Source of the DNA: Clostridia bacterium
Lineage (GTDB): Bacteria > Bacillota_A > Clostridia > Christensenellales > Borkfalkiaceae
Direction: 5' to 3'
NCBI GenBank assembly: GCA_017462825.1
Contig: JAFTQI010000030.1
Span: 1-31,312 of the forward strand
DNA: 31,312 bases
Position numbers and translations under genes: made by a program. This document shows, in pieces, positions 24,245 to 31,088 of the stretch (position 1 is the first letter of the stretch; every line of letters starts with the position of its first letter). The notes under the pieces are model-generated. The model was given only the letters and a program-made list of their open reading frames with translations, was not told the DNA's origin and made no database searches.

Positions 24245-24832
24245 ATGAAAAAAATGCGTTTGGTTGTTGCTTCGGGTAATGCGCACAAACTCCGTGAAAT
24301 TGCGGAAATTTTTACTGATTTTGAAGTAGTTTCTCAAAAAGAGATGGGCTTTGACGGCGATGTGGAAGAAACGGGCGAAACGTTCGTGGAAAACGCGCTT
24401 ATCAAGGCGCGAGCGGCTTGTAAAGCGCTTGGTTGTATGGCGCTTGCCGACGATAGCGGACTTTGCGTAGACTCGCTTGGCGGTGCGCCGGGGGTGTACA
24501 GCGCGAGATATTGCGGTCATCACGGTTCGGACGCGGAAAACCGCGCGGTACTTTTAAAGAATTTGCAGGGCGTAAAGAATCGCAGCGCACATTTCACAAG
24601 CGCGATTGCGCTTGTTTATCCCGACGGCAGGGAATTGACTTCGGAAGGGTATACCTATGGCAAGATTTTAGAGGAAGAAATCGGGGACGGTGGTTTTGGA
24701 TACGATTGCTTGTTTTTTAGTGAGGATTTACAAAAAACTTTCGGCGAAGCGAGTTCGGAAGAGAAAAACGGCGTTTCCCACCGTTTTAGAGCGTTGCAGG
24801 CTATGCTGAAAAAGTGGAAGGGAGAGCAATGA
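24245..24832 (+). CDS. rdgB: XTP/dITP diphosphatase (RdgB/HAM1)
   Basis: This enzyme removes ITP, dITP and XTP from nucleotide pools. The 195-residue sequence has every HAM1 motif: SGNAHKLREI at the N-terminus, EETGETFVENALIKA, ALADDSGLCVDSLGGAPGVY, the SAHFTSAIAL strand, GDGGFGYDCLFF and the late SHRFRAL. The start follows AAGG about 10 bases upstream. The stop overlaps the ATG of the next gene (ATGA); rdgB and a YfcE-type phosphodiesterase are often paired in Firmicutes. Confidence 0.95.
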   Translation: MKKMRLVVASGNAHKLREIAEIFTDFEVVSQKEMGFDGDVEETGETFVENALIKARAACKALGCMALADDSGLCVDSLGGAPGVYSARYCGHHGSDAENRAVLLKNLQGVKNRSAHFTSAIALVYPDGRELTSEGYTYGKILEEEIGDGGFGYDCLFFSEDLQKTFGEASSEEKNGVSHRFRALQAMLKKWKGEQ

Positions 24833-25311
24833 AAAGGTTGATTGTTATTTCCGATACGCACGGAAATCGTAAGGGCGTGGAAAAATTATTGCCCTTGATT
24901 GCGGAAAATGATTATTTGATTTACCTTGGTGACGGTGTGGGGGATTTGAACCCCGTTTGGAATGAATATCCCGACAAAGTGTACGAATGTGCGGGGAATT
25001 GTGATTTTTTTTCTCCTTTACCGCAAGATGGGGAGATGGAAATCGAGGGTTGCAAAATTTACTATTGTCACGGTCATAAATACGGCGTGAAATCGGGCTT
25101 GGGGCTTTTGGCACAGGAAGCGAAACGGCGTGGGTGCGACGTGGCGTTATACGGGCACACCCACCTTGCGAAAATCACCGAAATCGACGGCGTAACCCTT
25201 ATCAATCCAGGTACGCTTAGGCGAAGTGTGGGCGAGGGTGGGAGCTACTGCTATCTCGTTATCAATAAGGACAAAATCACGCCCGTTATTGTAGGGGGAA
25301 TTTATCAATAA
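24829..25311 (+). CDS. YfcE/MJ0936-family metallophosphodiesterase
   Basis: This 160-residue cytoplasmic calcineurin-like phosphoesterase is likely to act on phosphodiesters; the natural substrate is unknown. Two-metal motifs are complete: SDTHGN (D9, H11), LGDGVGD, AGNCD, YCHGHKYG and GHTH, closing with INPGTLRR. I chose ATG 24829 because it overlaps the rdgB stop and follows GGGAGAG; the GTG at 24814 has no such support. The gene is the end of the rdgB unit. Confidence 0.92.
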   Translation: MKRLIVISDTHGNRKGVEKLLPLIAENDYLIYLGDGVGDLNPVWNEYPDKVYECAGNCDFFSPLPQDGEMEIEGCKIYYCHGHKYGVKSGLGLLAQEAKRRGCDVALYGHTHLAKITEIDGVTLINPGTLRRSVGEGGSYCYLVINKDKITPVIVGGIYQ

Positions 25312-25340
25312 CAAGCCACCGTGTACGCGGTGAAAAAGAA

Positions 25341-25370
25341 AAAACGCTCGCTTGAACAAGCGAGCGTTTT
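25341..25370. terminator. Bidirectional terminator between the phosphodiesterase and mutarotase genes
   Basis: A 13-bp perfect stem, AAAACGCTCGCTT with AAGCGAGCGTTTT around a GAAC loop, ends in a T tract. A smaller hairpin, CACCG-TGTACG-CGGTG, precedes it at about 25317-25332. Confidence 0.88.
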
Positions 25371-25388
25371 TCTTTGTGTAAAGCTTAA

Positions 25389-26270
25389 TTATTCGTGAAT
25401 GATAACGTCAAAGCTCATGGAGTTTTCCGTGTTCGGCTGTACATGAGTCATGTACGGTTTTGTTTCGAGTTCCACGATTTTTCCGTCGATGGCAGGGAGA
25501 GCGCTCCAAGGCTCTACGCAAAGGTATTTAGGGTGAACGTTCGCCATTTGCCAAAAACCGACGAAAGGATAGTCGTGATAGGTGACGGAAACGTAGCGGT
25601 TGCTGTTAGGCGTTTTAATTGCTACTTCCCCTGACGTGTTTTTCAAAATGATTGCGTCGTGTGCGAAAAACTCGTGCTTTAAAGGGAGCTTTACTCCGTC
25701 TTCAAGAGGATAGGGTACGGACTGATTCGCCATAAAGCGGTCGGTTTTGTCAAGCAGTTCGCGTTCCGTAGGGGTGGCTTTGGAAAATTCTAAATAGTAG
25801 TCTTCAAAATTGCCGCCGTCGAAAGGTACGTTGATACCAGGGTGGCCGCCAAACGCGCAAATCAGCTCTCGCGTATCCATGTTTTTAACGGTATAACGGG
25901 TGGTAAGCGCATTGTCTTTTAAAAGGAAAGTCACGCGGAATTCAAACGAGAAAGGGTATTCCTTTTTCGTTTCTTCGCTGTCGGTGAAAAGGAAGGTCAA
26001 GCTGTTTTCCGTTTGCAATTCCAACGCAAACTCGAAATAGCGTGCTAAACCATGCGAGCGAGAAGGATATTCCTTGCCGTCGTAGTGGAAAATTCCTTCG
26101 TACGAGCGCCCGATGAAGGGGAAAAGGTTGTATGCCCTGCCCGACCAAACGGCAGGATCGCCCTGCCAAAGATATTCCACGCCCGTTTTTTTGGAAAAAA
26201 TCGACCAAAGCTGCGCGCCTTGGGAATTTACTTGAATTTTTAAGTGTTCATTTTCAATAGAATAAATCAT
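25389..26270 (-). CDS. LacX-type aldose 1-epimerase (mutarotase) family protein
   Basis: This 293-residue cytoplasmic protein interconverts alpha and beta anomers of an aldose, probably feeding a sugar pathway. Motifs of the LacX-type galactose mutarotase fold are present: GAQLWSIFSKKTGVEYLWQG near 18-37, PSRSHGLAR (H73), AFGGHPGIN (H143, the likely acid) and LCVEPWSALP (E253, the likely base). The start is ATG at 26270, with AAGGAG about 7 bases before it. The open frame continues 208 codons further upstream, but that part overlaps the transporter gene antisense and the promoter. Sugar specificity is not clear. Confidence 0.88.
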   Translation of the reverse strand: MIYSIENEHLKIQVNSQGAQLWSIFSKKTGVEYLWQGDPAVWSGRAYNLFPFIGRSYEGIFHYDGKEYPSRSHGLARYFEFALELQTENSLTFLFTDSEETKKEYPFSFEFRVTFLLKDNALTTRYTVKNMDTRELICAFGGHPGINVPFDGGNFEDYYLEFSKATPTERELLDKTDRFMANQSVPYPLEDGVKLPLKHEFFAHDAIILKNTSGEVAIKTPNSNRYVSVTYHDYPFVGFWQMANVHPKYLCVEPWSALPAIDGKIVELETKPYMTHVQPNTENSMSFDVIIHE

Positions 26271-26295
26271 AGCATTGCTCCTTTTTTCTTCGTCT

Positions 26296-26324
26296 ATTTT
26301 AGCATACTTTTTACAAATTGTAAA
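26296..26324 (-). promoter_or_regulatory. Mutarotase promoter with a palindromic operator over the -35 box
   Basis: On the minus strand: TTTACA (plus 26319-26324), 17 bases, then TG-C-TAAAAT (-10 at plus 26296-26301). The perfect palindrome TTTACAAATTGTAAA (26310-26324) covers the -35 box, as expected for a repressor site. The repressor is not in this window by any evidence I can see. Confidence 0.7.
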
Positions 26325-26406
26325 GGGTTGATAAAATAAAAAAAATATCAAAAATGATAAAAAATCATTAAAAATGCGAAAAAGATGATATTTTTTTGTC
26401 AAACGC

Positions 26407-26435
26407 GTGACTTTTTGGGAAAAAGTTGCTATAAT
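26407..26435 (+). promoter_or_regulatory. Promoter for the Na/Pi cotransporter
   Basis: GTGACT (26407-26412), a 17-base spacer and TATAAT (26430-26435), with TG upstream of the -10 box. The AT-rich stretch 26330-26400 holds short A/T repeats and an AATGAT/ATCATT dyad (26353-26369) but no gene. Confidence 0.72.
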
Positions 26436-26484
26436 GAAAATGCGCGGACGTTTGGCGGCCGCGATATACGAAGGAGAAAAAGTG

Positions 26485-28140
26485 ATGAACGAACACGTAG
26501 TCAACGTTATCATGATGCTTGCGGCGTGCGGCGCGTTCCTTGTTGGGTTCAAGTTTTTGAGCGACAATATGGAAAAGCTGTTTGGAAGCGGTTTGAAAAA
26601 ACTCTTCAATAAAACGTCCGATAAAAAATGGGTGGGCGTCGGTATGGGCGCGGTATCTACGGCGGTCGTACAAAGCTCGGGCGTGACGACGGTCATGGTC
26701 GTCGGTTTCGTAAACGCAGGGATTATGTCCTTGTACCAAGCGGCGACGGTCATTATGGGCGCGAATATCGGTACGACGATCACGGCGCAGCTCGCGGCAT
26801 TCAGCTCGTTTGACATTGCTCCTATCTTCATTTCCTTGCTCTTTATCGGCGTTATGATGGAAATGCTTTCCAAGAGCGATAAAATCAAATCCATCGGCCT
26901 TGCGCTTGCAGGACTTGGGCTTGTTTTCTTCGGCTTGGAATGTATGTCCGCGTCGATGAGTAGCTATAAAGAATCGAAAGCAGTGCTCGATATGCTCGGC
27001 TCGATGAGCAATCCTTTCTTACTTTTGCTTTTCGGTATCGTATTTACGGCGGTTTTGCAATCTTCGTCCGCGGTAACGACGATTATTATCGCGATGGCGG
27101 CAAACGGCTTAATGATTGGCGGCGGCGGGAATGCTGTGCTCTTTATCATTCTCGGCTCGAACATCGGTTCGTGCGTGACGGCGCTTATTTCGTCGATCGG
27201 TACTTCCGTAAACGCAAGACGCGCGAGTATTATTCACCTGCTTTTTAATATCACAGGCGCAGTGCTTTTCACCGTAATGTTGCTCATTTGGTCGGATTCG
27301 GTCGTGAAGTCGAATTTCTATGAAGTGACCTTTATGAAATGGTTTAGCGAGCCTACGACGCAAATCGCTATGTTCCACACTTTCTTTAACGTGCTTTGTA
27401 CGCTGCTGTTTTTGCCGTTCACGAAGCTACTTGTAAAGCTTTCTACAATCATCGTTAAAGACAAGAAACAAACGGAAAAAGAGGCTTGGGAACTTGTATA
27501 TATGGACAAGCGTTTCTTGACCACGCCGACCGTTGCGCTCGAACAGCTCAAAAAGGAAACTTTCCGTATGGCGGATATGGCGATGGAAAGCGTGGGTGTT
27601 GCGTTTAACGGTTTCATCGATAGGGATATGGAAGTAATTGATAGAATCAACGCGCACAGCGAAAACGTCGCAAAAATCAGCGAACAAATTTCCGATTACT
27701 TGGTACGCGCATCGGCGAGCGGGATTTCGCTTGCGGACGAAAAGTTGGTGAGCGCAATCCACAGCGACGTAGGCGATATTGCCCGTATTGCGGAGCTTGC
27801 GGATAACTTTACGAAATATATAAAGCGCGAAGTAAGAGAAAATTTGGTGTTCTCGGAAGGTATCAACGAAAAGCTTGCTATAATGCACGGTCTTTTGCAC
27901 GAGCAGTATGATATGGTTAAGAGAATTATTCTCGAAAACGAAGTAATGTTGCTTGCGGCGTCGGACGCGAAAGAAGACGAAATCGATACGATGCGCAGAG
28001 AACTTGTAGCGGAACATATCGCCCGTCTTGGCGCAGGGAAGTGCAGACCGGAAAATAACACTATTTTCATCAATCTGGTTTGCAATTTGGAACGTATCGG
28101 CGACCACTTGAACTTTATCGCGCATAGCTTGGATAATTAA
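26485..28140 (+). CDS. Na/phosphate cotransporter family protein with PhoU-like C-terminal domain
   Basis: This 551-residue inner-membrane protein probably takes up or exports phosphate with sodium. It has the two inverted Na/Pi-cotransporter repeats: AVVQSSGVTT (Q63-S64-S65) with IMGANIGTTITAQ, and AVLQSSSAVTT (Q192-S193-S194) with LGSNIGSCVTALIS. Eight or more membrane helices end near residue 325. The rest (about 340-551) is a helical PhoU-like cytoplasmic domain ending CNLERIGDHLNFIAHSL. ATG 26485 follows AAGGAG by eight bases; the GTG at 26407 lies in the promoter and is not the start. It is a single-gene unit. Confidence 0.93.
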   Translation: MNEHVVNVIMMLAACGAFLVGFKFLSDNMEKLFGSGLKKLFNKTSDKKWVGVGMGAVSTAVVQSSGVTTVMVVGFVNAGIMSLYQAATVIMGANIGTTITAQLAAFSSFDIAPIFISLLFIGVMMEMLSKSDKIKSIGLALAGLGLVFFGLECMSASMSSYKESKAVLDMLGSMSNPFLLLLFGIVFTAVLQSSSAVTTIIIAMAANGLMIGGGGNAVLFIILGSNIGSCVTALISSIGTSVNARRASIIHLLFNITGAVLFTVMLLIWSDSVVKSNFYEVTFMKWFSEPTTQIAMFHTFFNVLCTLLFLPFTKLLVKLSTIIVKDKKQTEKEAWELVYMDKRFLTTPTVALEQLKKETFRMADMAMESVGVAFNGFIDRDMEVIDRINAHSENVAKISEQISDYLVRASASGISLADEKLVSAIHSDVGDIARIAELADNFTKYIKREVRENLVFSEGINEKLAIMHGLLHEQYDMVKRIILENEVMLLAASDAKEDEIDTMRRELVAEHIARLGAGKCRPENNTIFINLVCNLERIGDHLNFIAHSLDN

Positions 28141-28154
28141 ATGTTGTATGATAA

Positions 28155-28199
28155 AACGCCCCGCTTCGGCTGTTTGCCGAAGCGGGGCGTTGTGCTTTT
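28155..28199 (+). terminator. Strong terminator after the phosphate transporter
   Basis: A perfect 16-bp stem, AACGCCCCGCTTCGGC (28155-28170) with its complement at 28176-28191, loop TGTTT, then GTGCTTTTT. Confidence 0.9.
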
Positions 28200-28254
28200 T
28201 CGGGGAATGTGAAAAATATACCGCTTTTTGATAAGATTGTTTTGTTTTTTGATA

Positions 28255-28283
28255 TTGCTTTTTTAGGAGAAATGTTTTATAAT
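28255..28283 (+). promoter_or_regulatory. Promoter for the fucosidase gene
   Basis: TTGCTT (28255-28260), a 17-base spacer and TATAAT (28278-28283). This proves that the longer open frame reaching back to 28209 is not coding. Confidence 0.8.
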
Positions 28284-28313
28284 ATTTATAAAAACGAAAC
28301 GGGAAGGAAAACC

Positions 28314-29540
28314 ATGATTGTAAAACAGTATATAAAAGACTTTGAAAAATTGGGCTTTGGTATGTTCGTGCATTTTGGACTGTACAGCGAGCTTGGCAAG
28401 GGGGAATGGTCGCAAGAGATTTTACAAATTTCGCAATCGGAATACGAAAAACTGTGCAATCGCTTTAATCCCGATAAGGATTGGGCAAAAAAACTTGTTG
28501 CGCTTGCCAAGGAAGTCGGCTGTAAATACATCAACTTAACCACCCGTCATCACGACGGTTTTTCGTTGTACGATACGTGCGGCTTGAACGAGTACGACGC
28601 GCCTCACGTATGCGGTCGAGATTTAGTCAAGGAATTTGTGGACGCGTGCAACGAAGGGGGGATTATTCCTTTCTTCTACCATACCCTTTTCGATTGGAAA
28701 GACGATTTGTTTGAAACCGATTTCAAGGGTTATTTGAAATACCTGCGCCAAAGCGTAGAAATTGTTTGCAAAAACTACGGCAAAATCGGCGGGATTTGGT
28801 TTGACGGTTATTGGAAGCGCAAGGGTTGGGATTGGGAAGAAGATGAGCTTTACGGCTTGATTCGCAAATATCAGCCCGACGCGATGATTATCAACAACAC
28901 GGGGCTTTTCGAGCAGGGCGCGTTGGGGCATATCGAGCTTGACAGCGTGACATTCGAGCGCGGCAACCCCCTCCCCATCAATCAACCGGGCGCGCCGAAG
29001 TATATCGCGGGCGAAATGTGCCAAGTTATGAACGACCATTGGGGGTATGCGGAAGAGGACGTCAACTATAAATCAGTGGGCTCGCTCATCAATGACTTGG
29101 TGCAATGCCGTAGATACCATTGCAACCTGCTTTTGAATGTTGGACCTATGGGGAATGGCTTAATACGACCTATCGACGCGGAAATCTTGCGCCTGATTGG
29201 GAAATTCGTAGAGAAAAACGCCGAAGCCCTTTACGACGTAGAGCCGAGCGGGATCGAAGTGGACAATCCCGACGATTTTATCTTAAAAAAGGGGAATACC
29301 TACTACGTTTTCCGTGTGAATACGCCGATGAGCGCGAATCCCGACGTTGCGCTGACGGGCGCGTACCGTGTAGGCGTTTCGTTTGACTTGGATAAGAAAA
29401 TCCAGTCGGCGGTTTGGCTCGATAGCGACGAAAACGCAAGTGTGACGGTGGAAAACGGTCGCGTGAACATAAAGACTACGCCTTACGCCTACGGTAGAAG
29501 CTATTACGTGCGCGTTTGCAAACTCGTTTGCGAAGAATAA
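28314..29540 (+). CDS. Alpha-L-fucosidase (GH29)
   Basis: This enzyme removes alpha-linked fucose from glycans, a typical mucin- or milk-glycan step. The 408-residue protein has GH29 landmarks: LGFGMFVHFGLYS near 13-25, NLTTRHHDGFSLYDT, IPFFYHTLFDW and GGIWFDGYW, where D164 is the expected nucleophile. A smaller C-terminal beta domain starts near 320. No signal peptide is visible, so it works inside the cell on imported short sugars. GGGAAGG lies seven bases before ATG 28314. It stands alone between terminators. The acid/base residue is not well conserved in GH29 and was not assigned. Confidence 0.9.
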   Translation: MIVKQYIKDFEKLGFGMFVHFGLYSELGKGEWSQEILQISQSEYEKLCNRFNPDKDWAKKLVALAKEVGCKYINLTTRHHDGFSLYDTCGLNEYDAPHVCGRDLVKEFVDACNEGGIIPFFYHTLFDWKDDLFETDFKGYLKYLRQSVEIVCKNYGKIGGIWFDGYWKRKGWDWEEDELYGLIRKYQPDAMIINNTGLFEQGALGHIELDSVTFERGNPLPINQPGAPKYIAGEMCQVMNDHWGYAEEDVNYKSVGSLINDLVQCRRYHCNLLLNVGPMGNGLIRPIDAEILRLIGKFVEKNAEALYDVEPSGIEVDNPDDFILKKGNTYYVFRVNTPMSANPDVALTGAYRVGVSFDLDKKIQSAVWLDSDENASVTVENGRVNIKTTPYAYGRSYYVRVCKLVCEE

Positions 29541-29550
29541 GAAAGTGATA

Positions 29551-29579
29551 AAAAGCGGCGGTTTTTCCGCCGTTTTTTC
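29551..29579 (+). terminator. Terminator after the fucosidase gene
   Basis: CGGCGG (29556-29561) pairs with CCGCCG (29567-29572) around TTTTT, extended by AAAG/TTTT pairing and followed by TTTTTTC. Confidence 0.82.
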
Positions 29580-29630
29580 GTATAACCCCTGTTTGAAAAG
29601 GCTACAATAATAGCGTAGGGGGAACGGGAA

Positions 29631-30434
29631 ATGAAAAAGTTTTTCTTATCGGCTATTTTATGCGCGGGAATGGTGAGTGTGGGCGGCTACGCTTGCACGA
29701 ACGACGTTTCCGATATGCGCAGGTATTCGGACGGGGATAGATATTGCGTGGGAAATTTCACTTACGCGGCAAGCGAAATCACTAGCGTGGATATCGCTTG
29801 GGAAGGAGGGAGTATCGAAATAGAACAATGCGATTCCCCCGAGCTTTCCGTTTCGGAAGACACGCCGGACGAGAAAGCGGAAAATCGCTTGCATTATTTT
29901 TTGGAAGACGGGGAACTGAAAATTCGATACTGCGCGTCGGGATTAAAGGGAAAAATCGACTCTTTTCATAAGACTTTGCACGTGGAAATCCCTGTCGGCG
30001 TAGATTTAGAAATCGACAATTTACAAGCGGACGTTTCGCTTGGAGTTTTGAATTTGTCGGAATTTTCCTTGTCTACGAAATCGGGAAACGTTTCCGCAGA
30101 GAAAATCGTTTGCCGAAAAGGAGAAATAGAAACAGGCACGGGCTCTATCACCATTGGGGATTTTGCGGCGGACGAGTTTGAAGCGGATAGTGCAAAGGGG
30201 AATTTGCGGTTAGGCTTTTCCAAACCGACGCGCGGCGAGATCGAAAATGCGGACGGGAACACAAAATTGCTTTTGCATTCGGGCATGGGCGCAAAGGCGT
30301 ATTTCCGCAGTCGAAGCGGAGAATTTCTTTGTAAAAAGGATTATGAAAAAGCGGATAAAAACTACGTGATTGCAGGGCAGGATTTTTGCCTTTTCGACGT
30401 GGAAACGGGCAGCGGGAATTTAGAGATAGAATAA
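29631..30434 (+). CDS. Exported DUF4097-type beta-repeat protein
   Basis: This 267-residue protein has an N-terminal signal peptide (MKKFFLSAILCAGMVSVGGY, then a Cys22 that is not in a canonical lipobox). The rest is a run of short beta strands of the DUF4097 type: ITSVDIAWEGGSIEIEQC, LHVEIPVGVDLEIDNL, LSTKSGNVSAEKI and a final ETGSGNLEIE. Such proteins form right-handed beta solenoids and often follow membrane-stress or PspC-type genes, none of which is next door here. Function is unknown. GGAACGGG lies upstream of the ATG. It is a single-gene unit with a very strong terminator behind it. Confidence 0.75.
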   Translation: MKKFFLSAILCAGMVSVGGYACTNDVSDMRRYSDGDRYCVGNFTYAASEITSVDIAWEGGSIEIEQCDSPELSVSEDTPDEKAENRLHYFLEDGELKIRYCASGLKGKIDSFHKTLHVEIPVGVDLEIDNLQADVSLGVLNLSEFSLSTKSGNVSAEKIVCRKGEIETGTGSITIGDFAADEFEADSAKGNLRLGFSKPTRGEIENADGNTKLLLHSGMGAKAYFRSRSGEFLCKKDYEKADKNYVIAGQDFCLFDVETGSGNLEIE

Positions 30435-30466
30435 CAAAAACGGACGGTAAAAACCGTCCGTTTTTG
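30435..30466. terminator. Bidirectional terminator between the DUF4097 and XRE genes
   Basis: A perfect 14-bp stem, CAAAAACGGACGGT (30435-30448) with ACCGTCCGTTTTTG (30453-30466), loop AAAA. It serves both convergent genes. Confidence 0.9.
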
Positions 30467-30480
30467 CTTGTAAATTTCGT

Positions 30481-30753
30481 TCAATATTTTTTTAATTCTT
30501 CCAACTCCGCTTGAATCTTTTCAATTAATTGCTTTTTTTTGCTTTTGCTGAAAAAATCTTGATTTACCCGTCCTAATAAATAATCAACGGAAACGTTGAA
30601 AAAATCGGCAAGACGGATCAAAGCGTACGCGTCGGGGAGTGTTTTTCCCGTTTCATAGTTGGAAATCGTTCTTTGATCGATGCCCGTTTTTTCCGCCAAA
30701 TCGCTTTGGCGTAAATCCATGTCCTCTCTTAAATCTTTTATTCTATTCGTCAT
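30481..30753 (-). CDS. XRE-family repressor
   Basis: This 90-residue cytoplasmic DNA-binding protein has one Cro/CI-type HTH: IKDLREDMDLRQSDLAEKTG then IDQRTISNYETGKTLPDAY and the closing FFNVSVDYLLG. A short charged helical tail (SKSKKKQLIEKIQAELEELKKY, given in two parts as SKSKKKQLIEK and IQAELEELKKY) may dimerise. ATG 30753 follows AAGGG at good spacing; the TTG at 30771 is less likely. The gene faces away from the surface-protein unit. Its own -10 box (TAAAAT, plus 30785-30790) abuts an operator-like repeat, which implies autoregulation. The first HTH of the gene at 8420 is of the same general type. Confidence 0.88.
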   Translation of the reverse strand: MTNRIKDLREDMDLRQSDLAEKTGIDQRTISNYETGKTLPDAYALIRLADFFNVSVDYLLGRVNQDFFSKSKKKQLIEKIQAELEELKKY

Positions 30754-30788
30754 TTTGATTACCCTTATCAAAAAAATTCATAGCATTT

Positions 30789-30808
30789 TACCATAATTTT
30801 AGTAAAAT
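30789..30808. promoter_or_regulatory. Operator-like repeat, upstream copy
   Basis: TACCATAATTTTAGTA plus AAAT. It matches the copy at 30850-30869 at 17 of 20 positions and has partial dyad symmetry. It overlaps the -10 region of the XRE gene and ends five bases before the -35 box of the divergent promoter. The broader CATTTTAC/GTAAAATG pair (30784-30809) is a perfect 8-bp inverted repeat. Confidence 0.65.
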
Positions 30809-30812
30809 GTGC

Positions 30813-30841
30813 TTGACAAACCAAGTATTTGCATATATAAT
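30813..30841 (+). promoter_or_regulatory. Perfect-consensus sigma-A promoter of the surface-protein locus
   Basis: TTGACA (30813-30818), a 17-base spacer and TATAAT (30836-30841). This is the only promoter in the window with both boxes exact. Such a strong promoter usually needs a repressor, and operator-like repeats lie on both sides. Confidence 0.92.
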
Positions 30842-30849
30842 TATTAAAA

Positions 30850-30869
30850 TACCAAAATATTAGTAAAAA
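30850..30869. promoter_or_regulatory. Operator-like repeat, downstream copy
   Basis: TACCAAAATATTAGTA plus AAAA, placed eight bases after the -10 box, so it covers the expected transcription start. A bound repressor here would block initiation. Confidence 0.65.
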
Positions 30870-30941
30870 CGCTTACACAAAGAAAATGTAGTTTGTTGGG
30901 GAAAGGGACGAGAAGAAGGAAAGGAGAATCTATGAAAAAAA

Positions 30942-31064
30942 ATGAAAAATTACGAATCGCCTTTATTGGAAATTGAGCTGTTTTTTGATGAGGTAGTGCG
31001 TTGTTCGACTGTAAACGATAAAGACGACGTTTCGGGCTCGGCTTGGATAGACCCTTGGGCATAA
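30942..31064 (+). CDS. 40-residue acidic small protein of the gut-Clostridia K/N-Y-x-x-P type
   Basis: A 40-codon gene starts MKNYESPLLEIELFFDEVV, then has RCSTVNDKDDVSGS and ends AWIDPWA. I recall many short Clostridia proteins with this layout (basic start, Y-x-x-P, an acidic middle, Ser/Thr-rich part, W/P-rich end) beside large surface proteins, but cannot search here. The best ribosome binding site (AAAGGAG) is spaced for an ATG at 30932, which is in another frame and stops after 14 codons. The two ATGs are separated by an A8 run. The ORF may start directly at 30942 or be reached by slippage on the A run. Function is unknown. Confidence 0.6.
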   Translation: MKNYESPLLEIELFFDEVVRCSTVNDKDDVSGSAWIDPWA

Positions 31065-31088
31065 TTTGAAAGACAGGAGAGAAGAAAG

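Noticed and set aside
26330..26400. Short A/T-rich repeats as an origin or attachment site
   Set aside because: They are low-complexity A and T runs between two promoters, without DnaA-box arrays or flanking mobile genes.
26271..26894. N-terminal extension of the mutarotase frame by 208 codons
   Set aside because: It runs antisense through the start of the phosphate transporter and across both promoters. The real start at 26270 has a good ribosome binding site and matches the family's N-terminus.
28209..28313. Longer fucosidase start with a hydrophobic N-terminus that could look like a signal peptide
   Set aside because: The stretch contains the TTGCTT-17-TATAAT promoter and has no ribosome binding site. 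ATG 28314 has GGGAAGG at the right distance and begins at the GH29 domain.
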